Part shown: positions 7,751-18,436 of the stretch, piece after piece | How the letters are laid out: every line of letters starts with the position of its first letter | How positions within the stretch are numbered: position 1 is the stretch's first letter | Origin: Vicia villosa | Taxonomy: Eukaryota > Streptophyta > Magnoliopsida > Fabales > Fabaceae | NCBI RefSeq assembly: GCF_029867415.1 | Contig: NW_026705400.1 | Location: 1 to 64,000 of the forward strand | Length of the DNA stretch: 64,000 nucleotides | Direction: 5' to 3' | The notes under the pieces: generated by a model | Databases searched by the model: none | What the model saw: the letters and a program-made list of their open reading frames with translations, nothing else | Told to the model about the DNA's origin: nothing | Position numbers and translations under genes: made by a program

Positions 7751-10441
7751 ATGGCTGCCTTCTCATCCCAAAATGTTGGTACATCTGTTCCTCACCATCT
7801 CCAAGAAGAAATTTTGCAACTTACTCCTGTTGTTGCATGCTCTATTCCCAAGGACAAATTAGAAGTTATATGTGAACTTATTGTTGATTTTGACAACCTT
7901 GAAGAACATGGATTTCATCTTAAAGAAGACATCATCTTTCAAGGATGGACCTCGTTGTTCGCTGAGTTCGTTGGCCCAGTTTATCCGGATCTTGTCAAGG
8001 AATTCTGGGCACATGCTGTGGTTGCTCCAAAATCAATACTTTCTTTCGTCCATGGAAAGTTTGTTGTTATTACTGAAAACATCCTAAGAGTGATGTTTGA
8101 TCTGAAAAACCCTGAAGGGGCTTTTGAGATTGATAAAAGGGCAGTTTGGGAAGATGTTCTATCCACTCTCTATCCAAATGTCAAGAAAACAAAACACGTC
8201 AAGGATTTGAGAGATATCTACAAAATCTGGACAAAGATCATTCTTGGGTGTTTCTACCATAGGAAAGGAACTCATGCCTCGGATTTCATCAGTAATGAGC
8301 AAAGGTATATTCTTTATTGCATTGCCACTAGGAAGAAGGTTGATGCGATCTACATCATCTTCAACCATTTGTGGAAAGCAGTAAAGGATTCCAGAAACGC
8401 TTTCAGAGAAAAAGGTGGAACAATCATTCCTTTTGGAAGGATTATTTCAAATCTTTTGGTGCATTCAAAGATTGTTGAAAGCTTGGAATCTGAAGGTATT
8501 GTGAAAGACCTTGCTGTCACATCTGGGGCTTGTCTGAATGCATTCACTTTGAAGAAGATGAAAGTAATTAAAACTATCAGTAAGACTCCTCAACCTCTTA
8601 CTGACACAAGAATCAGAAGAGCACCTGTTCTTGCTGAGTTTGAAACCTTCTTCAACTGTGAGGTACCTGTAGTCAAAACTAGGTATCTGTTATCACAAGA
8701 AGAAAATAAATATCTCAAAAATCAAGAGAAGGGTGTTCCAATGAAAATAAATAAGAAGAAGGAAGAAAGGACTAAAAGAAAGCATGATTATCCTTCTGCT
8801 GTCTCTAAGAAACAAGATGTTTCTAAAGAGGTCATTGCAAAGGTTGCTAAGTCTGTCTCTGATGAGTTTGAGAAGAAAGAGAAAGAAGCTGTTGAGAAGA
8901 AGAAAACAAGAAAAAGGAAGATGATTCTTCAAGAGTCTGATGAAGAAAATGTCTCTCAAGAGGCTGAGAATCAACCAGAAGTTCTGGCATATGTCAGAAG
9001 AAAAGAAATCTCTAGGGGCAAAGCAAAGATTATTGAAGAGCCGAAGAGTAAGAAGCAGAAGAAGACTGAGGATGTGGCCAAAGCTTTTCTGAGAGGTTCC
9101 AAAGGTATATGCATTTCTGAACCTGATTCTGTTCCTGCTGTTCGTTCAGAAGTTGCACCAATAGAGGTTGTCCCTACACCTGAACCAGAAAAAGCCACAT
9201 CAGAATCACCTGTCTTTGTCCATGTTCTTACACCTCCATCTTCTCCTATAACCTTTCCTTCCTCTCCACCTACCATAAATCCTGTTCTGGATATACCACC
9301 CCTTCAAACTCTCTTTCCATCTCAACCTTCTCTCAATGCCACCTTTGAACATACTCCCTCCACCTCTCAAAACAATCTTTGTGATTCTCCTCTTCCAACC
9401 TCTGCATCACATGAGCAGCTGCTCCGTGATTGCAACTACACTCCCAAGCCTCGTCCTGAAGCTGAAGTAGTAGTGTTAGATTCTGATACTGAAGCAGAAT
9501 CTTCTTATAGGTTGGATAGAGAACCTCATCCGTACTTCACTTCCAACCCTGCCTTTTCAAAAACCCAAATAAAATTTCGCCCTGTATACCCTATTGGTGT
9601 AGTTTTTGAAAACATAAAGAGGAATCTCAGAAGTATCTTTGATACTCTCAGAATTGCTGAAAGTTCTGGATTGAATGATGTTGCTATGTGGAACTTCTGG
9701 AGGATCCTTCGCAGAGAATCAGATGCTCTGTTTTTAGAACTTCAGGAAGCCTGTGTAGCTGCTGCCCCACGGCCTCGTGGAATTCTGAGGAATTATGAAG
9801 ACTTCTGGTTTGCTAGTCTCAAAGGAAGACATCTGTTGGAAGAGAAGCCCTTCTTGGATGAGATGGAACAATTAAGACTGGCTGCTGAAATGGAAGCAAA
9901 TCCATGCAGGGATATCGTTATCTTTATTCCTGATTATCCTGTTCTGCTCGGAGACTTCAAGACTCTCTTTAACTATCTGAGGGAAAACCCTTCTGAGAAA
10001 GACCCAAGCTTGGTCATTCCAGAAGTTGTTGACCCACCAGAAGTTGAAGGTCCTTCTGCTCCAAGGAATCTAGCTGCCATTCTTCAGGCACTTGAGAATG
10101 GAGACTCGGAAATTCCTGCTGCAGAATATGGAGATGCTTCTATGCAAGAAGCAGATGCTGAAGATCATGTTGCTGAATCAGATCCTGTTGAGGAAATCCC
10201 TGCAAATGATCTATCCATGGAAGCTACAGATCAAGTTGCGATTCCTGTGGTTGAAAGCGGTGAAGCTTCTTCTGATGAATCTTCTCGTCTTGCAAGGACT
10301 CTGGAAGAAATTCAGAGGAGACAGGATGAGCAAAGCTCACTCAATGCTGAGTATAGAGCTTTCATGGTGAGGCAAGATGGACACAACAATGAGGTTCAAG
10401 AGATGCTGGCCAAGATCTTGTCAAGACCAGGGCCATCTTAG
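7751..10441 (+). CDS. Env-like protein of non-autonomous Sirevirus-type element, unit 1 (896 aa)
   Basis: Intact ORF with ATG at 7751. Residues 1-300 form the best conserved part (FQGWTSLFAEF, PVYPDLVKEFWAHA, FGRIISNLLVH); this resembles the domain annotated in plants as putative plant transposon protein or envelope-like, recalled from family knowledge and not searched. Residues about 315-450 are Lys/Glu-rich with a candidate nuclear signal KSKKQKK. A proline-rich tract spans about 490-560 (LTPPSSPITFPSSPP). The C-terminal 50 residues (LARTLEEIQRRQDEQ...) are predicted helical, possibly coiled coil. A proline-rich segment and C-terminal coiled coil have been described for Sirevirus env-like proteins. 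I see no signal peptide or long hydrophobic membrane segment, so a true envelope role is doubtful. It differs from the unit 2 protein by only two residues that I could find. Confidence 0.82.
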   Translation: MAAFSSQNVGTSVPHHLQEEILQLTPVVACSIPKDKLEVICELIVDFDNLEEHGFHLKEDIIFQGWTSLFAEFVGPVYPDLVKEFWAHAVVAPKSILSFVHGKFVVITENILRVMFDLKNPEGAFEIDKRAVWEDVLSTLYPNVKKTKHVKDLRDIYKIWTKIILGCFYHRKGTHASDFISNEQRYILYCIATRKKVDAIYIIFNHLWKAVKDSRNAFREKGGTIIPFGRIISNLLVHSKIVESLESEGIVKDLAVTSGACLNAFTLKKMKVIKTISKTPQPLTDTRIRRAPVLAEFETFFNCEVPVVKTRYLLSQEENKYLKNQEKGVPMKINKKKEERTKRKHDYPSAVSKKQDVSKEVIAKVAKSVSDEFEKKEKEAVEKKKTRKRKMILQESDEENVSQEAENQPEVLAYVRRKEISRGKAKIIEEPKSKKQKKTEDVAKAFLRGSKGICISEPDSVPAVRSEVAPIEVVPTPEPEKATSESPVFVHVLTPPSSPITFPSSPPTINPVLDIPPLQTLFPSQPSLNATFEHTPSTSQNNLCDSPLPTSASHEQLLRDCNYTPKPRPEAEVVVLDSDTEAESSYRLDREPHPYFTSNPAFSKTQIKFRPVYPIGVVFENIKRNLRSIFDTLRIAESSGLNDVAMWNFWRILRRESDALFLELQEACVAAAPRPRGILRNYEDFWFASLKGRHLLEEKPFLDEMEQLRLAAEMEANPCRDIVIFIPDYPVLLGDFKTLFNYLRENPSEKDPSLVIPEVVDPPEVEGPSAPRNLAAILQALENGDSEIPAAEYGDASMQEADAEDHVAESDPVEEIPANDLSMEATDQVAIPVVESGEASSDESSRLARTLEEIQRRQDEQSSLNAEYRAFMVRQDGHNNEVQEMLAKILSRPGPS

Positions 10442-11728
10442 ATTGAGTCTGTGTTGTTTCTTTCTTTTCGTTGCATTTTTTTTGTGTGCATCTGATCTTA
10501 CTTATCTTCATGTACTTCTGTACCTGCTGTTTGAACTTCAAATGAAATCATCTTCTTCCTCCGTGTGTTTCGTTTTGTTTGTCTCTGAATCTTTTTTGGT
10601 TTTTTGATGATATGACAAAAAGGGGGAGAAGATAAATGATAAATGATTTGATTAATCTATCAGTTGCTGGGTAAAGCTCCCACACATTCTCTAACAAGAA
10701 CTGCAAGTTCTATATGGTTTAAGTGTTTTGCAGGTATAAAGAAGTGAAGAGAATCTTCAAAGCAAACACAAGAAGCAAAACCATAAGAAGTGTTATTCTG
10801 TAAAAAGAATAAGCTCATGGAAACTGAAGCAAGCTGAGTGCTATCAAGCTTCAGAAATCAGAAGCAAGAAAGAAGAATGAATCAGAAGCACTGATAATAG
10901 AATTTGATCCATATTTGTCTATTTGCTCTGACAAAATTCTATTTGCTCTGATAACATTATTTTAGCCTATATGGCTCTGATACATATCATGTGTTCAAAT
11001 ATACATTTTATGTTCTGACTCGTTCATGCTGACTTTTGTCGTTTAGTTTTTGTTCTGTAACATTTCAGGATGTAGAGATGATCTGATGATGCTCTGGTAC
11101 ATTCAACAATGTTCTGATACAAATCTAGCATGAAGTGATGTTGGTAGAAATTCAAAGCTCTGAAGCTATCCGAGGGAAGCAGAAATCAGAAGCTGTGAAT
11201 GTTCTAAAGATCCAGAAAACTCAAGTTCTGAAGCTGTCCTAAATGGAAGCAGAAATCAGAAGCTGTGAATGTTCTGAAGATTAAAGAAATTCAAGTTCTG
11301 AAGCTGTCCTAAATGGAAGCAGAAATCAGAAGCTGTGAATGTTCTGAAGATCAAAGAAATTCAAGTTCTGAAGCTGTCCTAGATGGAAGCAGGAATCAGA
11401 AGCTGTGAGTGTTCTAGGGATCTAAAGAAATTCTAGTTCTGAAGCTGTCCAATGGAAGCAGAAGTCAGAAGCTATGAATTCTCTGAAGACAGAAGCTTAT
11501 GTGATCGTCTCTACCGAAATAATCAGGGAAGTCTTTTATTAAAGTTCTTCGAGTATTTATTTGAGGGGGAGATTATTTATCTCAGGGGGAGATTGTTAAT
11601 CTCAGGGGGAGACATATTCATATGCTTATGCTATAGCTGTGTAATTTGTCTTTTGCCGTCTGCTCTTTCTGATCGCATATTCATATCATTTATATATGTT
11701 TTTGTCATCATCAAAAAGGGGGAGATTG
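10442..11728 (+). repeat. 3' non-coding region of unit 1 with 70-bp tandem repeats and extra polypurine tracts
   Basis: No coding sequence. A PPT-like AAAAAGGGGGAGA occurs soon after the ORF (about 10616-10630). Five tandem copies of a 68-71 bp repeat lie at about 11151-11500; GAAGCTRTCC recurs at 11162, 11230, 11300, 11370 and 11441. Three further AGGGGGAGA copies lie at about 11562-11612, before the final tract next to the LTR. Multiplied polypurine tracts are known in Sireviruses. Confidence 0.8.
11715..11727 (+). other. Polypurine tract of unit 1
   Basis: AAAAAGGGGGAGA one base before the LTR start TG at 11729; primes plus-strand DNA synthesis. The second unit has the same tract at 19708-19720. 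Confidence 0.85.
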
Positions 11729-12933
11729 TTAGAACAAGATTTGTTCTGATCAATTATCTTAGTTTTGATGATAACAATAATATGAATTTTGCTTAAGATA
11801 ATATGGTACTCTAATCCAATGCAATTTCCTTTTCAGGAAATATATAAAGAGTACGCATAATTTCAGCGCTCAGAAGCTTTGTCTCAAGGGTTCAGCATGC
11901 AACATCAGAACATGGTCTGGCAAGACATCAGAAGATGGTCGAAGCAGAATCAGAACATGGGTCTATGGAAGCATCAGAAGAACATGAGATCAGAAGCACT
12001 GAAGTTCTGATGGTATCACGCTCAGAAGCACTTCAAGGTCAGAAGATCAGAAGATGCTATGCACCAAGCTGTTTGACTCTGATGATATTCAAACGTTGTA
12101 TTCACAAACATCAGATCAGAAGGAAGTACAAGTGGCAAGCTACGCTGACTGACAAAAGGAACGTTAAAAGCTATAATAGGCAACGTCAGTAGACACAGCG
12201 TGAACAAGGCTCGAGGTAGTTGACAAAAGCGTATAACATTAAATGCGATGCTGTACGGAACACGCAAAGCATTAAATACACTCAACGGTCATCTTCTCCA
12301 ACGCCTATAAATATGAAGTTCTGATGAGAAGCAAGGTTAACGATTCTGCACAAAACAACTCATATTAACTTGCTGAAACTCTGTTCTATTCAAAGCTCAG
12401 AATCTTCATCTTCATCAAAGCTCACTACATTGCTGTTGTAATATATTAGTGAGATTAAGCTTAAACGTTAAGAGAAATATCACAGTTTGTGATTATAGCT
12501 TTTAAGAAGCAATTGTAATACTCTTAGAATTGATTACATTAAGTTGTAAGGAACTAGAGTGATCGTGTGGATCAGAATACTCTAGGAAGTCTTAGAGGTT
12601 ATCTAAGCAGGTTGTAACTAGAGTGATCGTGTGGATCAGAATACTCTAGAAAAGTCTTAGAGGGTATCTAAGCAGTTGTTCCTGGAGTGATCAGTGTGTG
12701 ATCAGAAGACTCTGGAAGACTTAGTTGCTGACTAAGTGGAGAACCATTGTAATCCGTGCGATTAGTGGATTAAATCCTCAGTTGAGGTAAATCATCTCTG
12801 CGGGGGTGGACTGGAGTAGTTTAGTTAACAACGAACCAGGATAAAAATAACTGTGCAATTTATTTTTATCTGTCAAGTTTTTAAAGCTACACTTATTCAA
12901 ACCCCCCCTTTCTAAGTGTTTTTCTATCCTTCA
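11729..12933 (+). repeat. LTR 2 (shared central LTR)
   Basis: 1,205 bp, TGTTAGAACAAG to CTATCCTTCA. It is the 3' LTR of unit 1 and 5' LTR of unit 2. TATAAATA at 12306-12313; stem-loop array at 12552-12736. Nearly identical to LTR 3. Confidence 0.92.
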
Positions 12934-12935
12934 AT

Positions 12936-12947
12936 TGGCATCAGAGC
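12936..12947 (+). other. Primer binding site, unit 2
   Basis: TGGCATCAGAGC, same variant and spacing as in unit 1. Confidence 0.85.
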
Positions 12948-13019
12948 GCCGGTTCTAAGGTGCAAGCACTTAACCGTGTTTAGAAAAGATTCAGGAAGAG
13001 AAAAACGCTTCAGTTAAAG

Positions 13020-14939
13020 ATGGCTGATGAAACTGCAAAGTCTACACCTGCATCTACATTTGGCTCTGCTGAGCAACACAACGGTAACAATGGTTATACT
13101 AGACCGCCGGTATTTGATGGTGAAAACTTTGAATACTGGAAAGATAAACTGGAAAGTTACTTTCTTGGTCTAGATGGTGATCTATGGGATCTTCTGATGG
13201 ATGGTTACAAACATCCAGTAAATGCCAGTGGCGTAAAGCTGACAAGGCAAGAAATGAATGATGATCAGAAGAAGCTTTTCAGGAATCATCATAAATGCAG
13301 AACTGTTTTGCTGAATGCTATCTCTCATGCTGAGTATGAGAAGATATCTAACAGGGAAACGGCCTATGACATATATGAGTCCTTGAAAATGACTCATGAA
13401 GGAAATGCTCAAGTCAAGGAGACTAAAGCTCTCGCTTTAATCCAGAAGTATGAAGCCTTCAAGATGGAGGATGATGAAGACATTGAAAAGATGTTTTCAA
13501 GATTTCAAACTCTTACTGCTGGATTGAGAGTTCTTGACAAGGGATACACCAAGGCTGATCATGTAAAGAAGATCATCAGAAGCTTACCCAGAAGATGGGG
13601 TCCTATGGTGACTGCATTCAAGATTGCAAAGAATCTGAATGAAGTTTCTCTGGAAGAGCTTATCAGTGCCTTGAGAAGCCATGAAATAGAGCTGGACGCA
13701 AATGAGCCTCAAAAGAAAGGTAAATCTATTGCATTAAAATCCAATATCAAGAAATGCACTAACGCTTTTCAGGCTAGAGAAGAAGATCCTGAAGAATCAG
13801 AATCTGAAGAAGAAGATGAACTGTCCTTGATCTCCAGAAGGCTAAATCAACTCTGGAAGACCAAGCAAAGGAAGTTCAGAGGCGTCAGAAGTTCAAAGAA
13901 ATTTGAACGTGGAGAATCTTCTGATGACAGAAGATTTGACAAGAAGAAGGTCATGTGCTATGAATGCAATGAGCCTGGACACTTCAAGAATGAATGTCCA
14001 AAACTTCAGAAGGAAAATCCCAAGAAGAAGTTTCATAAGAAGAAAGGTCTTATGGCAACCTGGGATGAGTCAGAAGATGATTCAGACTCTGAAGATGAGC
14101 AGGCTAACTGTGCGCTGATGGCGACAGAAGATGACGGATCAGAATCTACATCAGAATCAGATTCTGAAGAGGTATTTTCTGAACTTACTAGAGATGAGTT
14201 AGTTTCCGGTCTAACAGAACTTCTGGAATTCAAGTCTCAGATTAGTCTCAAATACAAAAAGCTGAAAAAGCTATTTGAATTTGAAACAAAGAAGCTTGAG
14301 TTGGAGAATTCTGAATTAAAAGAAAAACTTTTAAAATTATCCAATAATGTTGGATCTTCTTCTGATTCAGAAAAATCCACTCCTAGTCTAAACCATATTC
14401 TGAAAGAATATGATTTAAGTTTCAGGAAGTTCTTATCTAGAAGTATTGGCAGAAGTCAGCTAGCTTCTATGATATATGCTGTGTCTGGAAACAAAAGAGT
14501 CGGCATTGGTTTTGAGGGTGAAACCCCATACAAACTTGAACCTGTTGATGAAATGAAATTCACATACAAGCCATTGTATGATCAGTTCAAGTATGGCCAC
14601 TCCCATGATATTAGGCACACTTCACATGCTCAAAGTTTTCACATAACACACACCAAAAAGCATGTGACACAACCTAGGAAATATCATGAAACTCACATTA
14701 AAAATTATCATGCTGTTCCTCCTATTGCTTACAATGTTAAACCCAAGTTCAATCAGAACTTGAGAAAATCTAACAAGAAAGGACCCAAGAAGATGTGGGT
14801 ACCAAAGAAAAAGACTATTTCTTTTGCAGATTCTCTTGGCGACAAAGAAGATAAAAGTCAACATGTCATGTTACCTGGACTCAAGTTGGTCTCAACACTT
14901 GAAGGGAAGAAGGACTGTCTTCCAAGTTCTGGTACTTAA
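13020..14939 (+). CDS. gag: Gag polyprotein, unit 2 (639 aa)
   Basis: Second copy of Gag, intact and identical in length to the first. I found two amino-acid changes, both near the N terminus (Ser to Phe at residue 14 and Ile to Thr at residue 27). The CCHC knuckle and the early stop after the WVPK-type segment are conserved. The ORF starts 73 bp after the end of its primer binding site, matching unit 1. Function as for unit 1: RNA-binding particle protein, here separated from pol. Confidence 0.93.
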   Translation: MADETAKSTPASTFGSAEQHNGNNGYTRPPVFDGENFEYWKDKLESYFLGLDGDLWDLLMDGYKHPVNASGVKLTRQEMNDDQKKLFRNHHKCRTVLLNAISHAEYEKISNRETAYDIYESLKMTHEGNAQVKETKALALIQKYEAFKMEDDEDIEKMFSRFQTLTAGLRVLDKGYTKADHVKKIIRSLPRRWGPMVTAFKIAKNLNEVSLEELISALRSHEIELDANEPQKKGKSIALKSNIKKCTNAFQAREEDPEESESEEEDELSLISRRLNQLWKTKQRKFRGVRSSKKFERGESSDDRRFDKKKVMCYECNEPGHFKNECPKLQKENPKKKFHKKKGLMATWDESEDDSDSEDEQANCALMATEDDGSESTSESDSEEVFSELTRDELVSGLTELLEFKSQISLKYKKLKKLFEFETKKLELENSELKEKLLKLSNNVGSSSDSEKSTPSLNHILKEYDLSFRKFLSRSIGRSQLASMIYAVSGNKRVGIGFEGETPYKLEPVDEMKFTYKPLYDQFKYGHSHDIRHTSHAQSFHITHTKKHVTQPRKYHETHIKNYHAVPPIAYNVKPKFNQNLRKSNKKGPKKMWVPKKKTISFADSLGDKEDKSQHVMLPGLKLVSTLEGKKDCLPSSGT

Positions 14940-15350
14940 ATCTGTTGAAGAAACTATGCTCGTAGGAGATCAGAAAAGAAAGTTTATTAGTCTTGGAACC
15001 ATCTGTTTTGTTTGTTTCTAAAGCATTGATGTTTCGTTCTTGAGTATTCTAAATGCTCTAAATGCTACAGAATATACAATATTGAAACATTGATTGTGGA
15101 CGAATCAATAAATATCTGGTTTGATGATAAACTTGTTTCTGTTGAAACAAAGCAGCTTAAGAATTTCTGCAGATACAATTTTGTCTTATCAGAAGCTGCA
15201 GAACAAAGAAGTGAATCCCCAGAAGCTGTGTATATCAGAAGTAATGGATCAGAAGATCATTCAGATTTATATCAGCACACTTCAGAAGGAGTGTTTCCAG
15301 AAGAGAAACTTGATCAATTCAGAAGCAGTGATTGGAATCAGAAGGCGTAA
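14940..15350 (+). pseudogene. Pol deletion scars, unit 2
   Basis: Same protease and integrase-tail fragments and deletion joints as in unit 1 (about 14945-15021 and 15066-15350), with one noticed silent difference (GATGAA versus GACGAA). Shared scars show the two units derive from one already deleted ancestor. Confidence 0.75.
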
Positions 15351-15745
15351 AGCCTATTGAAAATTTCACACCTGTCATCCATTATCTGATGATAAACACG
15401 TGTCTCTACGGTCAGTACGAAGCGTGCAGTTGAAAAGACGCCGACCTAGGTAACTGTTTTAAATCATTTCTTTTACCACGATCTCTCTCCTCACGTCACT
15501 CGTCATTTAATGAAAATGATTTCTTTTGATTCTGAAACTATTCATTTTGTTTATTTATTCTCTTTCTTTTTCTATTTTATATTCGTCTCCTTATATTCTT
15601 TTCAAATCATATCATACATCTTTTTCGCTCCCTTGTCTCTCTTTCTTCTTGCATTCTCTCGTTTGAAAAGTTCTTAGCCGTTTTCTAAAACCCTAATCAA
15701 AAACCCAGTTCTCTTCTCCTATTCGTTTTTGTTCATTCTGCATCC
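15351..15745 (+). promoter_or_regulatory. Promoter-like leader of the env-like ORF, unit 2
   Basis: Same G-box (15397-15402), TATA-like element and AAACCCTAA telo-box (15688-15696) as in unit 1; no difference from the unit 1 leader was noticed. Confidence 0.55.
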
Positions 15746-18436
15746 ATGGCTGCCTTCTCATCCCAAAATGTTGGTACATCTGTTCCTCACCATCTCCAAG
15801 AAGAAATTTTGCAACTTACTCCTGTTGTTGCATGCTCTATTCCCAAGGACAAATTAGAAGTTATATGTGAACTTATTGTTGATTTTGACAACCTTGAAGA
15901 ACATGGATTTCATCTTAAAGAAGACATCATCTTTCAAGGATGGACCTCGTTGTTCGCTGAGTTCGTTGGCCCAGTTTATCCGGATCTTGTCAAGGAATTC
16001 TGGGCACATGCTGTGGTTGCTCCAAAATCAATACTTTCTTTCGTCCATGGAAAGTTTGTTGTTATTACTGAAAACATCCTAAGAGTGATGTTTGATCTGA
16101 AAAACCCTGAAGGGGCTTTTGAGATTGATAAAAGGGCAGTTTGGGAAGATGTTCTATCCACTCTCTATCCAAATGTCAAGAAAACAAAACACGTCAAGGA
16201 TTTGAGAGATATCTACAAAATCTGGACAAAGATCATTCTTGGGTGTTTCTACCATAGGAAAGGAACTCATGCCTCGGATTTCATCAGTAATGAGCAAAGG
16301 TATATTCTTTATTGCATTGCCACTAGGAAGAAGGTTGATGCGATCTACATCATCTTCAACCATTTGTGGAAAGCAGTAAAGGATTCCAGAAACGCTTTCA
16401 GAGAAAAAGGTGGAACAATCATTCCTTTTGGAAGGATTATTTCAAATCTTTTGGTGCATTCAAAGATTGTTGAAAGCTTGGAATCTGAAGGTATTGTGAA
16501 AGACCTTGCTGTCACATCTGGGGCTTGTCTGAATGCATTCACTTTGAAGAAGATGAAAGTAATTAAAACTATCAGTAAGACTCCTCAACCTCTTACTGAC
16601 ACAAGAATCAGAAGAGCACCTGTTCTTGCTGAGTTTGAAACCTTCTTCAACTGTGAGGTACCTGTAGTCAAAACTAGGTATCTGTTATCACAAGAAGAAA
16701 ATAAATATCTCAAAAATCAAGAGAAGGGTGTTCCAATGAAAATAAATAAGAAGAAGGAAGAAAGGACTAAAAGAAAGCATGATTATCCTTCTGCTGTCTC
16801 TAAGAAACAAGATGTTTCTAAAGAGGTCATTGCAAAGGTTGCTAAGTCTGTCTCTGATGAGTTTGAGAAGAAAGAGAAAGAAGCTGTTGAGAAGAAGAAA
16901 ACAAGAAAAAGGAAGATGATTCTTCAAGAGTCTGATGAAGAAAATGTCTCTCAAGAGGCTGAGAATCAACCAGAAGTTCTGGCATATGTCAGAAGAAAAG
17001 AAATCTCTAGGGGCAAAGCAAAGATTATTGAAGAGCCGAAGAGTAAGAAGCAGAAGAAGACTGAGGATGTGGCCAAAGCTTTTCTGAGAGGTTCCAAAGG
17101 TATATGCATTTCTGAACCTGATTCTATTCCTGCTGTTCATTCAGAAGTTGCACCAATAGAGGTTGTCCCTACACCTGAACCAGAAAAAGCCACATCAGAA
17201 TCACCTGTCTTTGTCCATGTTCTTACACCTCCATCTTCTCCTATAACCTTTCCTTCCTCTCCACCTACCATAAATCCTGTTCTGGATATACCACCCCTTC
17301 AAACTCTCTTTCCATCTCAACCTTCTCTCAATGCCACCTTTGAACATACTCCCTCCACCTCTCAAAACAATCTTTGTGATTCTCCTCTTCCAACCTCTGC
17401 ATCACATGAGCAGCTGCTCCGTGATTGCAACTACACTCCCAAGCCTCGTCCTGAAGCTGAAGTAGTAGTGTTAGATTCTGATACTGAAGCAGAATCTTCT
17501 TATAGGTTGGATAGAGAACCTCATCCGTACTTCACTTCCAACCCTGCCTTTTCAAAAACCCAAATAAAATTTCGCCCTGTATACCCTATTGGTGTAGTTT
17601 TTGAAAACATAAAGAGGAATCTCAGAAGTATCTTTGATACTCTCAGAATTGCTGAAAGTTCTGGATTGAATGATGTTGCTATGTGGAACTTCTGGAGGAT
17701 CCTTCGCAGAGAATCAGATGCTCTGTTTTTAGAACTTCAGGAAGCCTGTGTAGCTGCTGCCCCACGGCCTCGTGGAATTCTGAGGAATTATGAAGACTTC
17801 TGGTTTGCTAGTCTCAAAGGAAGACATCTGTTGGAAGAGAAGCCCTTCTTGGATGAGATGGAACAATTAAGACTGGCTGCTGAAATGGAAGCAAATCCAT
17901 GCAGGGATATCGTTATCTTTATTCCTGATTATCCTGTTCTGCTCGGAGACTTCAAGACTCTCTTTAACTATCTGAGGGAAAACCCTTCTGAGAAAGACCC
18001 AAGCTTGGTCATTCCAGAAGTTGTTGACCCACCAGAAGTTGAAGGTCCTTCTGCTCCAAGGAATCTAGCTGCCATTCTTCAGGCACTTGAGAATGGAGAC
18101 TCGGAAATTCCTGCTGCAGAATATGGAGATGCTTCTATGCAAGAAGCAGATGCTGAAGATCATGTTGCTGAATCAGATCCTGTTGAGGAAATCCCTGCAA
18201 ATGATCTATCCATGGAAGCTACAGATCAAGTTGCGATTCCTGTGGTTGAAAGCGGTGAAGCTTCTTCTGATGAATCTTCTCGTCTTGCAAGGACTCTGGA
18301 AGAAATTCAGAGGAGACAGGATGAGCAAAGCTCACTCAATGCTGAGTATAGAGCTTTCATGGTGAGGCAAGATGGACACAACAATGAGGTTCAAGAGATG
18401 CTGGCCAAGATCTTGTCAAGACCAGGGCCATCTTAG
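15746..18436 (+). CDS. Env-like protein, unit 2 (896 aa)
   Basis: Intact second copy, same length. Differences found: Val to Ile and Arg to His in the segment before the proline-rich region (around residues 459-463, bases about 17125-17140). Domain layout as in unit 1: conserved N-terminal 300 residues, Lys/Glu-rich middle, proline-rich tract, helical C terminus. Two intact copies plus an open diverged homologue argue that the ORF is maintained, although the elements lack their own replication enzymes. Confidence 0.82.
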   Translation: MAAFSSQNVGTSVPHHLQEEILQLTPVVACSIPKDKLEVICELIVDFDNLEEHGFHLKEDIIFQGWTSLFAEFVGPVYPDLVKEFWAHAVVAPKSILSFVHGKFVVITENILRVMFDLKNPEGAFEIDKRAVWEDVLSTLYPNVKKTKHVKDLRDIYKIWTKIILGCFYHRKGTHASDFISNEQRYILYCIATRKKVDAIYIIFNHLWKAVKDSRNAFREKGGTIIPFGRIISNLLVHSKIVESLESEGIVKDLAVTSGACLNAFTLKKMKVIKTISKTPQPLTDTRIRRAPVLAEFETFFNCEVPVVKTRYLLSQEENKYLKNQEKGVPMKINKKKEERTKRKHDYPSAVSKKQDVSKEVIAKVAKSVSDEFEKKEKEAVEKKKTRKRKMILQESDEENVSQEAENQPEVLAYVRRKEISRGKAKIIEEPKSKKQKKTEDVAKAFLRGSKGICISEPDSIPAVHSEVAPIEVVPTPEPEKATSESPVFVHVLTPPSSPITFPSSPPTINPVLDIPPLQTLFPSQPSLNATFEHTPSTSQNNLCDSPLPTSASHEQLLRDCNYTPKPRPEAEVVVLDSDTEAESSYRLDREPHPYFTSNPAFSKTQIKFRPVYPIGVVFENIKRNLRSIFDTLRIAESSGLNDVAMWNFWRILRRESDALFLELQEACVAAAPRPRGILRNYEDFWFASLKGRHLLEEKPFLDEMEQLRLAAEMEANPCRDIVIFIPDYPVLLGDFKTLFNYLRENPSEKDPSLVIPEVVDPPEVEGPSAPRNLAAILQALENGDSEIPAAEYGDASMQEADAEDHVAESDPVEEIPANDLSMEATDQVAIPVVESGEASSDESSRLARTLEEIQRRQDEQSSLNAEYRAFMVRQDGHNNEVQEMLAKILSRPGPS

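Noticed and set aside
7751..10441. A true viral envelope glycoprotein
   Set aside because: No signal peptide, no transmembrane segment and no cleavage or fusion region visible; the term env-like is kept only for its genomic position and family usage.
11151..11500. CRISPR-like regular repeats
   Set aside because: Imperfect 68-71 bp tandem repeats without distinct spacers, in a plant retrotransposon.
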